Positions 9,149-17,998 of a stretch of 64,000 bases of DNA are shown piece by piece. Within the stretch, counting starts at the first letter, position 1; every line of letters starts with the position of its first letter. The stretch spans positions 58,750-122,749 of the forward strand of contig NZ_JAHQCS010000154.1 in assembly GCF_019042215.1 (NCBI RefSeq), read 5' to 3'. Both the position numbers and the translations under genes were made by a program. The notes beneath the pieces were generated by a model that was given only the letters and a program-made list of their open reading frames with translations, did no database searches and was not told the origin of the DNA. The stretch is from Evansella tamaricis (GTDB lineage Bacteria; Bacillota; Bacilli; Bacillales; Salisediminibacteriaceae).

Positions 9149-10183
9149 TTACATCCCAATACTTTCTCTAAGATTAGCACCACATGATTCCCTAATGATC
9201 AGTTCTGGATCTACTTGGATTGCTTTTGGTTCTACATTTTTTGTAATCAAATCATTGAGCATATTTGCTGCTAATCCACCTAGTTTTTCCTTATCCTGTT
9301 TGATCGTTGTAAGTTTTGGTTCACTGTATCGGCATGCCTCAATATCATCACAACCTATGATCCGTATATCATTTGGAACACTGAACCCCTTATCCTTGAT
9401 GGCTTGAACGGCACCTAATGCCATCATATCAGATGCAGCAAAAACTGCTTTTGGTAGTTTATTAGAGTTTAGTAAGTTTGACATCGCTTGGTAGCCACTC
9501 GCTTCATGGTAATCACCAAACTGGATCCAATCCTCCCTAACTTCTAAACCAAATTGATGCATCGTGGCATAGAACCCTTCCAATCGCATCTGATTGACAA
9601 GGGATTCCCTATGTCCACCAATATATGCAATGTCCCTGATGGAATTCAAATAAAAGTGTTCTACCACCTTAGATGAGACTTTCATATTGTTTGTCGTAAC
9701 ATAACTAGATCTCTGCCCTGTTAATTTAATATCCACCGCAACACAAGGTATTTCACTTTGATCTAACTCATAAATCGCTGTTTCCAGCTCTTCACCAGCT
9801 ATGATCAAGCAACCGTCCACATGAAAATGTCTTGCCCTAAGCAGATAATTCTCTTCTTCTATATTAAACTTTTCATTACTGAAAATAAGCAGATCATACC
9901 CTAAAAGACCTACCGTTTTTTTAAAAATATTAATTACTTCATTAAAAAACGGATGATTAAGGTTAACATTTATTTTTCCCGCATAAATGATCCCGATTAG
10001 GTTTGACTTTTTTGTTGCTAAAGATTTAGCCGAAAAAGTAGGCTGATAGCCTGTTTCTGCAATTATCTGATTCACTTTTGCTTTAGTATCTCTGCCAATG
10101 CCCCCATAGTTATTGATTATTTTTGAAACGGTAGCTGGGGAAACACCTGCCATCTTTGCGATATCTCTTATGGTAAGTTTCAT
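9149..10183 (-). CDS. LacI/GalR-family transcriptional regulator
   Basis: 344 residues. The N-terminal helix-turn-helix is exact for the family (TIRDIAKMAGVSPATVSKIIN, residues 3-23, followed by the hinge), then a periplasmic-binding-protein-like sugar domain. It probably represses the beta-glucoside genes when the sugar is absent. Candidate operators with GAAACCG half-sites lie at 8325, 13516, 13564 and 13684. It sits within the operon, 50 bases after the inner-membrane permease gene. AGAAGGGAT precedes the ATG. Confidence 0.93.
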   Translation of the reverse strand: MKLTIRDIAKMAGVSPATVSKIINNYGGIGRDTKAKVNQIIAETGYQPTFSAKSLATKKSNLIGIIYAGKINVNLNHPFFNEVINIFKKTVGLLGYDLLIFSNEKFNIEEENYLLRARHFHVDGCLIIAGEELETAIYELDQSEIPCVAVDIKLTGQRSSYVTTNNMKVSSKVVEHFYLNSIRDIAYIGGHRESLVNQMRLEGFYATMHQFGLEVREDWIQFGDYHEASGYQAMSNLLNSNKLPKAVFAASDMMALGAVQAIKDKGFSVPNDIRIIGCDDIEACRYSEPKLTTIKQDKEKLGGLAANMLNDLITKNVEPKAIQVDPELIIRESCGANLRESIGM

Positions 10184-10233
10184 TATTATCCCTTCTTCAT
10201 GAGAGCTACGCCCTGTTTAAGAGGGGCAAGATA

Positions 10234-11076
10234 TTAGCTCTTCACTGCCCCTTCTGTCAAGCTAGAAATGAACAATCTATTCAAGAGTAAGAAAACGATA
10301 ATGAGCGGTACCGTCGCCCAGAAGGTTCCGGAAAGGATCATACCATTATCACGAACATAGTTATCGATCAAGCCACGTAACGCTACTTGAATGGTAAATG
10401 ATGATTGCTCACGTAAAACAACTAATGGCCATAAGAAGTCATTCCACATGTACATAAATTTAATAATCGCCAATGTGGCAAATGCAGGAACAATTACCGG
10501 AACTGTAATATTCCAATAAATTCTAAATGTGGAACATCCATCAATTTTCGCGGCTTCAACAAGTTCATCAGGAACGTTACTTTTAATGTATTGTCTCATC
10601 CAGAAGATACCAAAAGCATCAATTACACCTGGAACAATAATTGCCCGAAGATCATTCAGCCAGCCCAATTTCGTAATGATGATATACTGTGGAATCAATC
10701 CAAGTTGTGGAGGAATCATCATTGTAACTAAGATGGCTATAAATAGAACTTCTTTCCCTTTAAAACGGAGCTTAGCGAAAGCAAATCCCGCTAAGGAACA
10801 AATAAACAATGTTCCAATAGTCGTTATCGTTGCAACGAGAAGGGAATTCCAGATTGCTCCAAAAAAGTCGATTGTATTAAGTACATTCGTAAAGTTAGTT
10901 ACAAGTTGGGGTCCCGGTAAGATTGCCGGTGGTACTTTGTTAATCACACTATTATGATTTGTCGCCATTACAAACATCCAATATAACGGGAATATGGATA
11001 ATAAGGATGCAATAGCAAGCAGTGCGTAAACAAAAGCTCTTGATATTGAGAATTTTTTATATACTTTTTCACTCAT
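10234..11076 (-). CDS. Carbohydrate ABC transporter permease (MalG/CUT1 type)
   Basis: 280 residues with six predicted membrane helices. The EAA loop that contacts the ATPase is visible (ELVEAAKIDGCSTFRIYWNITVP, seen as EAAKIDGCS..). It forms the importer channel with the permease encoded just upstream at 11091. The frame opens at a TTG (11082), but AGGAGG is nine bases from the ATG at 11076, so that start is preferred. The gene follows the first permease by 14 bases, consistent with one transcript. The sugar is inferred from the two GH1 genes to be a beta-glucoside or cello-oligosaccharide. Confidence 0.92.
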   Translation of the reverse strand: MSEKVYKKFSISRAFVYALLAIASLLSIFPLYWMFVMATNHNSVINKVPPAILPGPQLVTNFTNVLNTIDFFGAIWNSLLVATITTIGTLFICSLAGFAFAKLRFKGKEVLFIAILVTMMIPPQLGLIPQYIIITKLGWLNDLRAIIVPGVIDAFGIFWMRQYIKSNVPDELVEAAKIDGCSTFRIYWNITVPVIVPAFATLAIIKFMYMWNDFLWPLVVLREQSSFTIQVALRGLIDNYVRDNGMILSGTFWATVPLIIVFLLLNRLFISSLTEGAVKS

Positions 11077-11090
11077 TTGCAATGCCCTCC

Positions 11091-12017
11091 TTATCGAGCT
11101 ATCCGATTTGCTATAAAGACGTTAATGGACGCAATGACAATTATGATTAAGAACAAAATGATCGCAGTTGCAGATGCTGGACCAAATGCCATATTCGAAA
11201 ATGCCTCGCGATATAAGTATAGTACGACCGTAATTCCTTCTTCACGATAACTTCGACCGATAAATATTAACGGCTCTGTGAACAATTGAAGGGCCCCAAT
11301 AGTCGATGTAAATACAGTAAAGATAATTATCGGACGTAAAAGTGGAATTGTAATGAACATTATTTTTTGTCTTAATGTAGCTCCATCAATTACTGCCGCT
11401 TCATATAATTCATTTGGAATGGCCTGTAATCCTGCCAAATAAATAATGGTATTGTAACCAACCCAACGCCAGAACACCATAGTAGATATGGCTACTTTAA
11501 CTCCCCATTCAGAAGTACCCCAATTCACCGGATCGAATCCAAAGAGACCTAAAATAACGTTAAATAATCCAAATTCCTGGCTGTTGAACATGATACCGAA
11601 TACTATAGCAACTGCTACCGTAGACGTTACATAAGGCATAAAGATTGATACACGGAAGACGCTCTTAAATTTTATAAGGGCGGAGTTCAGTGCATACGCC
11701 AGAATAATACCAATGATTAATTGTGGAAGTGTACCTAGTATCCACATAATCATAGTATTTGACAGAGATTTCCAGAAAAGAGGATCAGATAAAATCAACT
11801 GGAAGTTTCTAAATCCGACAAATTCCATTTCCCCTAGGCCATTCCACCTTTGGAAACCGAGGTAGAAACTGAAAAGGATTGGAAATAAACCAAAGATTGC
11901 AAATAAAATAAAAAAGGGTGAAACGTACAAGTATCCACTTATAGCATCTTTCGTTTGTTCACTAAAGGATGATCTTTTTGGAGCAAGATGCGGTTTTTTA
12001 ACCTGTAATTGTGCCAC
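11091..12017 (-). CDS. Carbohydrate ABC transporter permease (MalF/CUT1 type)
   Basis: About 308 residues, six membrane helices, with the EAA loop ELYEAAVIDGATLRQK. It pairs with the MalG-type permease. The frame runs back to an ATG at 12038, but that codon has no ribosome site. The GTG at 12017 is preceded by AAGGAG about ten bases upstream, so I chose GTG; either is possible. Between it and the binding-protein gene lies a strong stem-loop (12050-12076). No ATPase gene is next to it. Related Bacillus importers use a shared MsmX-type ATPase encoded elsewhere. Confidence 0.9.
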   Translation of the reverse strand: MAQLQVKKPHLAPKRSSFSEQTKDAISGYLYVSPFFILFAIFGLFPILFSFYLGFQRWNGLGEMEFVGFRNFQLILSDPLFWKSLSNTMIMWILGTLPQLIIGIILAYALNSALIKFKSVFRVSIFMPYVTSTVAVAIVFGIMFNSQEFGLFNVILGLFGFDPVNWGTSEWGVKVAISTMVFWRWVGYNTIIYLAGLQAIPNELYEAAVIDGATLRQKIMFITIPLLRPIIIFTVFTSTIGALQLFTEPLIFIGRSYREEGITVVLYLYREAFSNMAFGPASATAIILFLIIIVIASINVFIANRIAR

Positions 12018-12049
12018 GTCCCCTTCTCTCCTTCCCATTAATTTCCAAA

Positions 12050-12076
12050 CGGTCTATGGTCATTGACCATAGACCG
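12050..12076 (-). other. Intergenic stem-loop between binding protein and permease genes
   Basis: CGGTCTATGGTCA and TGACCATAGACCG form a 13-base inverted repeat around a single central base. There is no T run after it, so it does not look like a full terminator. Such stems between binding-protein and permease genes commonly protect the upstream mRNA and give more binding protein than permease. Confidence 0.7.
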
Positions 12077-12088
12077 CCTGGATCATCC

Positions 12089-13426
12089 TTATTGTCTTCC
12101 TAATTGTTGCTCTATACGTTGGACTGCAGCATCCCACTCTTCTTGAGGGTCTGCTCCTTCAGCCACATTCATAATTGCTGTTTCGATTTCAGTGTTTACA
12201 GTCCCGTAGTTAACTCCCATGTAAACTGGAACTACAGATTCAGCTGCTTCAGCAAAAATTTGAGCTCTTGGAGCACCACTGAAATACTCATCTTCTAAAG
12301 CAAGGAACTCCTCATCTTCAAACACTGCAGGAGCCGATGGGAATAATCCCATGTCAAGGAATGATTTTACTTGTTGTTCTGGTGCAGTTAACCAAGCGAT
12401 GAAATCATATGCTTCTTGCGGGTGGTCAGATTCAGCAGGAATTGTTAAGAATGAACCTCCCCAGTTTCCAGCACCTTCAGGAATAGCCATGATATCCCAC
12501 TTACCTTCTGCATCTGGTGCATTATCTTTAACTACCCCATGCATCCAAGCAGGAGCACCTGGTAAAAATGCGTAAGTTCCATCGTTCATTGCACTACCCC
12601 ACTCAGGAGTCCATAAAGAGTTTTTACCTACTAGACCTTCTTGAATCATTTTTGTCGTAAAGTCATAAGCATCTTTAACAGTATCTTCAATAATTAACTC
12701 ATCATTTTCATTAAAATATTGTTCCGGTTGTTGGTCACGAATAGCGTTGAAAACTAAAGTTGGGCTATCTGCAATTGGCTTGCCAGTAGCTTCATTAATT
12801 GTTTTCGCAGCTTCATAGAAAGCATCCCATGTATTGATTTCTGCGGAAAGTGATTCTCTATCTGTAGGTAATCCAGCTTCTTCTATAACATCTGTACGAT
12901 AGAACATTGTTGTTGGTCCAATGTCTGTTGGAAAACCTAATTGGAATGATCCGTCAACACTTTGTGCTTGTAACCATTTCCAATCCAGGAAGTTATCAGC
13001 ATGATCTTGTGCACCATAATCGTTTAAGTTATGGAACTGACTGCTAGCTTCCAAGAATTTTGCAACTTCACTAACTTCAATCATCGCAATATCAGGTGCG
13101 CCGCTTCCAGCTGAAAGGGACGTGAACAAATTATTATGAACGTCGTTCATTTCACCTTCATTATAGTTAATTGTAACGTGTGGTGCGACATCCTTGTATT
13201 CTTCAATTAACTTTCCATAGCCTGTGCTACCAAATGTCCAGAAAGTAAGTTCAACAGGTTCTGCGTCACTACCGCCAGCTGTTTCACCACTGTCACCGCT
13301 AGTGTCACTTGAGCCAGAATCTCCATCACTGTCTCCACTTGCACCTTCATCATCACCGCTACAAGCTACCATTGCAAAGGCCACAAAAATTGCTACCAAT
13401 AATAAAAGCCACTTTTTCATCTTCAA
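12089..13426 (-). CDS. Sugar ABC transporter substrate-binding lipoprotein
   Basis: 445 residues. A signal peptide with lipobox MVAC is followed by an acidic Ser/Gly/Asp linker (about residues 23-55) and a family-1 extracellular solute-binding domain (ELTFWTFGSTGY at the start, MIEVSEVAKFL, APEQQVKSFLD near the end). It is lipid-anchored outside the membrane and delivers sugar to the permeases encoded downstream. The start is TTG at 13426, eight bases from AAGGGGG, with an alternative ATG at 13420. The acidic linker suggests adaptation to salt or high pH. It is the first gene of the operon, behind four operator-like sites. Confidence 0.92.
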   Translation of the reverse strand: MKMKKWLLLLVAIFVAFAMVACSGDDEGASGDSDGDSGSSDTSGDSGETAGGSDAEPVELTFWTFGSTGYGKLIEEYKDVAPHVTINYNEGEMNDVHNNLFTSLSAGSGAPDIAMIEVSEVAKFLEASSQFHNLNDYGAQDHADNFLDWKWLQAQSVDGSFQLGFPTDIGPTTMFYRTDVIEEAGLPTDRESLSAEINTWDAFYEAAKTINEATGKPIADSPTLVFNAIRDQQPEQYFNENDELIIEDTVKDAYDFTTKMIQEGLVGKNSLWTPEWGSAMNDGTYAFLPGAPAWMHGVVKDNAPDAEGKWDIMAIPEGAGNWGGSFLTIPAESDHPQEAYDFIAWLTAPEQQVKSFLDMGLFPSAPAVFEDEEFLALEDEYFSGAPRAQIFAEAAESVVPVYMGVNYGTVNTEIETAIMNVAEGADPQEEWDAAVQRIEQQLGRQ

Positions 13427-13453
13427 GATAAGTACCCCCTTGATAATTTTGTT

Positions 13454-13467
13454 TGGAAACGTTTACC
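13454..13467. promoter_or_regulatory. cre-like or LacI-type site upstream of the sugar operon
   Basis: TGGAAACGTTTACC matches the catabolite response element consensus TGWAANCGNTNWCA at 12 of 14 positions and lies just ahead of the binding-protein ribosome site. It could bind CcpA or the local LacI protein. Confidence 0.5.
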
Positions 13468-13515
13468 TTTCATTACAAGATTGTTATGAAGTGCACCACC
13501 TCCCACAAATATTCC

Positions 13516-13527
13516 GAAACCGGTTTC
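13516..13527. promoter_or_regulatory. LacI-type operator, perfect palindrome
   Basis: GAAACCGGTTTC is a perfect 12-base palindrome with the central CG of LacI-family operators. It lies about 90 bases before the binding-protein start and is related to the sites at 8325, 13564 and 13684. Confidence 0.7.
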
Positions 13528-13563
13528 TAACAACTTAAAAAAATATATTAGAATACTTTCTTT

Positions 13564-13575
13564 GAAACCGTTTTC
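13564..13575. promoter_or_regulatory. LacI-type operator
   Basis: GAAACCGTTTTC is a one-mismatch version of the palindrome at 13516. It is 48 bases away, between two and five helical turns depending on looping. Confidence 0.6.
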
Positions 13576-13683
13576 TTTTCATCCTAAAAAATAAAACCTA
13601 CTAAAAAATATGGGAAATTACTAAAATTATGTAAGTCTGAGAAGTTTTTTGTTAAGTTGTTGAATGAATCGGTTGTGAATCGT

Positions 13684-13695
13684 GAAACCGATTTC
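13684..13695. promoter_or_regulatory. LacI-type operator with extra half-site
   Basis: GAAACCGATTTC matches the operator pattern with one mismatch. A reversed half-site GAATCGGTT starts at 13666. Together with the two downstream sites, it could allow looping over the promoter. Confidence 0.6.
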
Positions 13696-13861
13696 GTGAT
13701 AATCATAACCCCATTTCCAATCAAAATCAATAGCTTTTTTAAATTTTTTTTACAATTCGATTAATTTTTGATATTTTATTGTCTGAAAAACTACTATAAC
13801 TGTTGATATATCTGAGATTTTTAGATTCTGTTTTTTTGAATTTAAATACGCTCAAACGGAT

Positions 13862-14035
13862 ATGTATGTGTCTTCCTCTACTAGTATTTCGAAGAAGAGG
13901 ATTCGTTCATCGGGCAAAACGCCACGTCCTGTGGCATGCCCAATATTAGGACGTCCTGTCCGTCCATCGGGCAAAACGCCACGTCCTGTGGCATGCCCGA
14001 TATTAGGACGTCCTGTCCGTCCATCGGGCAATACT
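13862..14035. repeat. Cassette gamma repeat with 57-bp tandem duplication
   Basis: Two full 57-bp units plus the start of a third (unit starts 13909, 13966, 14023). Each unit folds: ATCGGGC and GCCAC pair with GTGGC and GCCCGAT, then follows the palindrome AGGACGTCCT. A leader GTGTCTTCCTCTACTAGTAT precedes them. The same cassette occurs once in the repeats at 60588 and 63313. The period is a multiple of three, so an open frame runs through it, but I see no ribosome site or protein likeness. Confidence 0.85.
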
Positions 14036-14056
14036 TATAAAATCTTACCCTTTTAA

Positions 14057-14103
14057 AAAACCACCGATGATAATAATAATCATTATCATCGGTGGTTTTA
14101 AAA
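14057..14103 (-). terminator. Terminator of the siderophore importer operon
   Basis: AAAACCACCGATGATAA and TTATCATCGGTGGTTTT form a 17-bp stem with T runs on both sides, directly after the yclQ stop codon. The loop side reads GATAATGATTATTATTATC on the minus strand, 17 of 19 bases of a Fur box, which may be chance in AT-rich DNA. Confidence 0.88.
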
Positions 14104-14110
14104 AAAGAGC

Positions 14111-15124
14111 CTACTCTAATGCTGATTCTACAGATTTAATCATTTCACTGACAGAAACTAATCCTCCCCCTGCAACATACCATGGAACAGGATCTAAATA
14201 AACCACATTACCATTTTCGAAGGCGCGAGTTCCCTTTGTTAAGTCGTTATCAAGGATTTGCTCAGCTGATGATTCTCCCCCTACAATTGCACCACGATCT
14301 ACTACGAATAAGTACTCTGGATCCATTTCTGCAATGTACTCAAAAGTTACATTCATTCCATGAGTAGAGACTTCAATACCTTCATCCACTGGGGTGATTC
14401 CAAAATCTCCATGGATGATTCCGAAACGGGACCCTGGACCGTATGCACTGATATTGCCGTCATTGGCTAAAATGATTAACGCATTTTCCACTTCTTCCGT
14501 TTTTTCATTCAATGCTATTATAGCATTTTCTAGTTCAGACAGTTCGGACTCAATGAAATCTTCCTGTGCAAAAATACTTCCTAACATTCTCATATTCTCT
14601 GAAAATGAGGCAAAATAATCAACAGTATCAAGGGAGACGAATACGGTGGGGCCAAGTTTTGATAATTCATCATAATGATCCATTTGTCTGCCGGAAATAA
14701 GAATGAGATCAGGATTTAAATCACTGATTTTTTCAAAATCCGGTTCGAATAAACTTCCTGCATTTTCATAAGTATCTTCATCGTATTTAGATAAGTACGT
14801 TGGGATATTTCCCTTCGGTACAGCAGTTACTTCCACACCCATTTTATCTAATGACTCAAGCATACCATAGTCAAAAACAACGATTGTTTCTGGGTTCTTA
14901 CTTACTGTTGTTTCACCTAGATCATGCTCAATGACAACCTCTGTTTTTTCTCCTTCAGTCGGTTCCGCTGCAGTCTGGTCTGTATCTTCCCCTTCTGCCT
15001 CTTCCCCAGTATCAGCTGTTGCAGTACTTTCTGTATCCTCTTCGCCCCCTGCATCTTCTGTGCCGCAAGCCACCAATGCAAAAGACAGAATTAGTGTCAA
15101 TAATAAAACTAGCAATTTCTTCAT
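14111..15124 (-). CDS. yclQ: Siderophore (petrobactin-type) ABC transporter substrate-binding lipoprotein
   Basis: 337 residues. Signal peptide and lipobox LVAC, then a very acidic linker (about residues 22-65), then a FecB/FatB-type binding domain with EHDLGETTVSKNPETIVVFDYG and DLILISGRQMD. It is longer than B. subtilis YclQ (317) mainly through the acidic linker. It captures Fe-siderophore at the cell surface for YclN/YclO. Gene order and the close likeness of the permease and ATPase to B. subtilis YclNOP support a petrobactin or precursor substrate; the substrate is inferred. It is the last gene of the operon, 150 bases after yclP, with AGGAGTGG before its ATG. Confidence 0.88.
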   Translation of the reverse strand: MKKLLVLLLTLILSFALVACGTEDAGGEEDTESTATADTGEEAEGEDTDQTAAEPTEGEKTEVVIEHDLGETTVSKNPETIVVFDYGMLESLDKMGVEVTAVPKGNIPTYLSKYDEDTYENAGSLFEPDFEKISDLNPDLILISGRQMDHYDELSKLGPTVFVSLDTVDYFASFSENMRMLGSIFAQEDFIESELSELENAIIALNEKTEEVENALIILANDGNISAYGPGSRFGIIHGDFGITPVDEGIEVSTHGMNVTFEYIAEMDPEYLFVVDRGAIVGGESSAEQILDNDLTKGTRAFENGNVVYLDPVPWYVAGGGLVSVSEMIKSVESALE

Positions 15125-15276
15125 TCTCTACCACTCCTGTAGTATTTTATTATATTTAATCTACCGGGTACATTTTCCCCAGTAAAATGAATACGATATT
15201 TAAATTAAGCTACCATTTTCCGTTGTCAAAGGCTGATGCTTCTTCAGTAAACTGCACCAACAGCAATGGAACTGTC

Positions 15277-16032
15277 TTAAAAATAAACACAAATCTTGTT
15301 GTCATTAATACACTGTATTTCAATATCCATATCATAGATTTCCTTTAAAACAGGACTATGAATGATGTCACATGTTGGCCCTTCTTTTACAACTTTCCCG
15401 TCTTTTAAAGCGACAATATAATCTGAATAACAAGAGGCAAAATTAATGTCGTGAATGACAATAACTACTGTTTTTCCCAATTCATTAACTAATCTTCTTA
15501 ACACTTTCATTATTTGAACAGAATGTTTCATATCCAAATTGTTTAATGGCTCATCCAGTAAAATATATTCTGTGTTTTGGGCAATAACCATGGCGATAAA
15601 TGCCCGCTGCTTTTGTCCGCCACTTAACTGATCAAGATATTTATCTTCCATTTCACCCAATTCCATATATTCGATTGCTTCATCAATGTATTTCTTATCT
15701 TCTTTCGTTAACCTCCCTTGAGAGTAAGGAAATCGTCCAAAGGACACTAACTCACGGACAGTTAGACGAATACTAATATGATTTGCTTGTTTTAAGATGG
15801 CAATCTTTTTCGCTAAATCATAACTTTTGGATTCACTTATATCTTTTCCATCAATACTTATTGAGCCACTATCTTTAGTAATCAATCTGCTAATCATGGA
15901 TAGCAGAGTACTTTTGCCGGCCCCATTCGGTCCAATAAAAGATGTGATTTTGCCCTTTTCAATTTTCACTGAAACATCTTCTACCACTGCCTTATTTCCA
16001 TATTGCTTCGTTACACCTTCCACAATTACCAA
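15277..16032 (-). CDS. yclP: Siderophore ABC transporter ATP-binding protein
   Basis: 251 residues with Walker A GPNGAGKST (about 35-43), signature LSGGQ, Walker B YILLDEP and the switch His in VIVIHD. Its sequence follows B. subtilis YclP closely (ILKQANH..IRLTVRELVSFGRFPYSQGRLT region). It powers uptake by YclN/YclO. The start is TTG, six bases after GGGGGAG, and overlaps the end of yclO by seven bases, so translation is probably coupled. Confidence 0.93.
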   Translation of the reverse strand: MVIVEGVTKQYGNKAVVEDVSVKIEKGKITSFIGPNGAGKSTLLSMISRLITKDSGSISIDGKDISESKSYDLAKKIAILKQANHISIRLTVRELVSFGRFPYSQGRLTKEDKKYIDEAIEYMELGEMEDKYLDQLSGGQKQRAFIAMVIAQNTEYILLDEPLNNLDMKHSVQIMKVLRRLVNELGKTVVIVIHDINFASCYSDYIVALKDGKVVKEGPTCDIIHSPVLKEIYDMDIEIQCINDNKICVYF

Positions 16033-16976
16033 TTTTTACTCCCCCTTAACAATAGATAGATGAAGTACACTCCACCGATGAAGTTAATAATGACACTGAG
16101 TGTCGTAGAGAATGAAAATACCCTGTCAACAATCAACTGCCCCCCAATGAGGGCAATTATACTGATGAATACCGATGCAAGAATAAGTTGACTATGCCGG
16201 TACGTTTTTAAGAATTCGTACGTCACATTTGCAACAAGCAATCCCAAAAATGTAATCGGTCCAACAAGCGCGGTTGCAATCGAAATTAGTATTGCAACAA
16301 CAATAAGAAGGCGTTTCACAACATAATCATAATTCACTCCTAAATTCACTGCGTGTTCTTTCCCAAGGGAGAGAACATCTAAATATCTAGTAAACTTTAA
16401 AAAATAAATCACGACACCTATAATTAATACGATAGAAACGAACAATATGTCTGTGTTAATATTATTAAAACTTGCAAACATTCGATCTTGCACAACCATA
16501 AATTCATTAGGATCAATTAGGACCTGCATAAACGTGGATAAACTACCAAAAAACGTTCCAAGAATGATCCCAATAAGAAGAAGAAAATAGATATTCCGCC
16601 CTTCTCCCTTAAATAAAATCCTGTAAAAAACCCCTGCAAATAATACCATCAGTCCAACGGAAATAAAGAAGTTGATATTCTTATCCCCAGCAACAAAGCT
16701 GGTAGAACCAAACACAAAAATAATGAATGTTTGTATGAGTATATATAAGGAATCCAAGCCAAGAATGCTTGGAGTTAATATTCGATTGTTCGTAATCGTT
16801 TGAAAAATGATTGTTGAAAAGGCGATTGTTGCCCCTGTTATGGCAATCGCCAGAACTGCAAAGCCTCTTCTAGGTAAAATATAGGCTAAATTAGACCCTA
16901 GATTCGAAAACATATAGATGGCTACTAAGGATAACGCCATTATAGCTAGTATTATCATTTTAATTCTATTACTCAT
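16026..16976 (-). CDS. yclO: Siderophore ABC transporter permease
   Basis: 316 residues, FecCD-type permease with eight to ten membrane helices; B. subtilis YclO has 315. It contains the FecCD motif region GPITFLGLLVANVTYEFLKTYRH, which includes the ATPase-contact Gly-rich loop. It forms the inner-membrane channel with YclN. It overlaps yclN by eight bases. GAGGAG lies eight bases before the ATG. Confidence 0.93.
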   Translation of the reverse strand: MSNRIKMIILAIMALSLVAIYMFSNLGSNLAYILPRRGFAVLAIAITGATIAFSTIIFQTITNNRILTPSILGLDSLYILIQTFIIFVFGSTSFVAGDKNINFFISVGLMVLFAGVFYRILFKGEGRNIYFLLLIGIILGTFFGSLSTFMQVLIDPNEFMVVQDRMFASFNNINTDILFVSIVLIIGVVIYFLKFTRYLDVLSLGKEHAVNLGVNYDYVVKRLLIVVAILISIATALVGPITFLGLLVANVTYEFLKTYRHSQLILASVFISIIALIGGQLIVDRVFSFSTTLSVIINFIGGVYFIYLLLRGSKNW

Positions 16977-17919
16977 AGGATTTTCTCCTCAGTAGTAAGT
17001 AGAGAAAAATACCGCTTCCCAACACTCCCACAGTCATGCCAATTGGTACTTCATACGGATAAATAATAATTCTCCCTAAAATATCACAAATAAGAACGAA
17101 AAGTGCACCTAACAGTGCTGTATGGGGAAGACTGTTTTTTAGGTTATCTCCCCTATAGATGGACACGATATTTGGAATGATTAATCCAAGGAAAGGGATC
17201 ATTCCCACCGTCAATATGACAACCGATGTGACCAAAGCAACTAAGATTAACCCTAGATTTACAATGCGCTTATGATTTAATCCAAGGTTTGTTGCAAAAT
17301 CTTCCCCCATCCCTGCAAGTGTAAATTTATTTGCATACAGATAAGCGATAATTAATATTGGAATACTCAGATATAAAAGTTCATACCGTCCGCTTATAAT
17401 TAGAGAGAAATTCCCTTGCATCCAGGAGGACATATTCTGAACAAGATCTTCTCTTAGTGCAAAAAAGGTTGTGATAGATCCAATAATATTTCCAAACATC
17501 AATCCAACAAGCGGAATAAAAATGGCATCTTTATACCTGATTTTTTCTAAGATTTTCATAAAGATCAATGTTCCAAGTAAAGCAAAAGCAAAGGCTACGA
17601 CCATCTTCACAAACGGACTCGATGAGGTGAAGAGCATTAAAGAAACGAGAACACCAAATCTGGCAGAGTCCATTGTCCCAGCTGTAGTAGGTGAAACGAA
17701 TTTGTTTCTGGAAAGTTGCTGCATAATAAGACCACAGACGCTCATACTCATTCCCGCTATGATAATACTTATAAGACGGGGAAACCTACTTTGTAACATA
17801 ATTTGAACTTGATCATCTGTCAGCTGAAAGACATCCAATGGGGATATATTCTTCACCCCAAGAAACAGGGAGACGAATGATAAAATAAACAGAGCCAATA
17901 ATAAGTATCTTTTCTTCAT
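16969..17919 (-). CDS. yclN: Siderophore ABC transporter permease
   Basis: 316 residues from the ATG at 17919, the same length as B. subtilis YclN. FecCD permease with hallmark stretches RFPRLISIIIAGMSMSVCGLIMQ (in part), FVSPTTAGTMD and GMIPFLGLIIPNIVS. The frame runs 18 codons further back to 17973 but without a ribosome site, whereas AAAGGA is ten bases before 17919. It is the first gene of yclN-yclO-yclP-yclQ. Three Fur-like boxes lie 80-150 bases upstream, so iron repression is expected. Confidence 0.92.
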   Translation of the reverse strand: MKKRYLLLALFILSFVSLFLGVKNISPLDVFQLTDDQVQIMLQSRFPRLISIIIAGMSMSVCGLIMQQLSRNKFVSPTTAGTMDSARFGVLVSLMLFTSSSPFVKMVVAFAFALLGTLIFMKILEKIRYKDAIFIPLVGLMFGNIIGSITTFFALREDLVQNMSSWMQGNFSLIISGRYELLYLSIPILIIAYLYANKFTLAGMGEDFATNLGLNHKRIVNLGLILVALVTSVVILTVGMIPFLGLIIPNIVSIYRGDNLKNSLPHTALLGALFVLICDILGRIIIYPYEVPIGMTVGVLGSGIFLYLLLRRKSYE

Positions 17920-17998
17920 TGTTAACGCGTCCTTTATCTTCTGTCGAAACCTGATTTGTTTATGTAAACTCATAAACGGAATTTATTATTCAGCTTAT

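Noticed and set aside
13862..14056. Open frame of 64 codons with an internal protein repeat
   Set aside because: It is made of the non-coding 57-bp hairpin units, has no ribosome site, and the same cassette elsewhere is not in frame.
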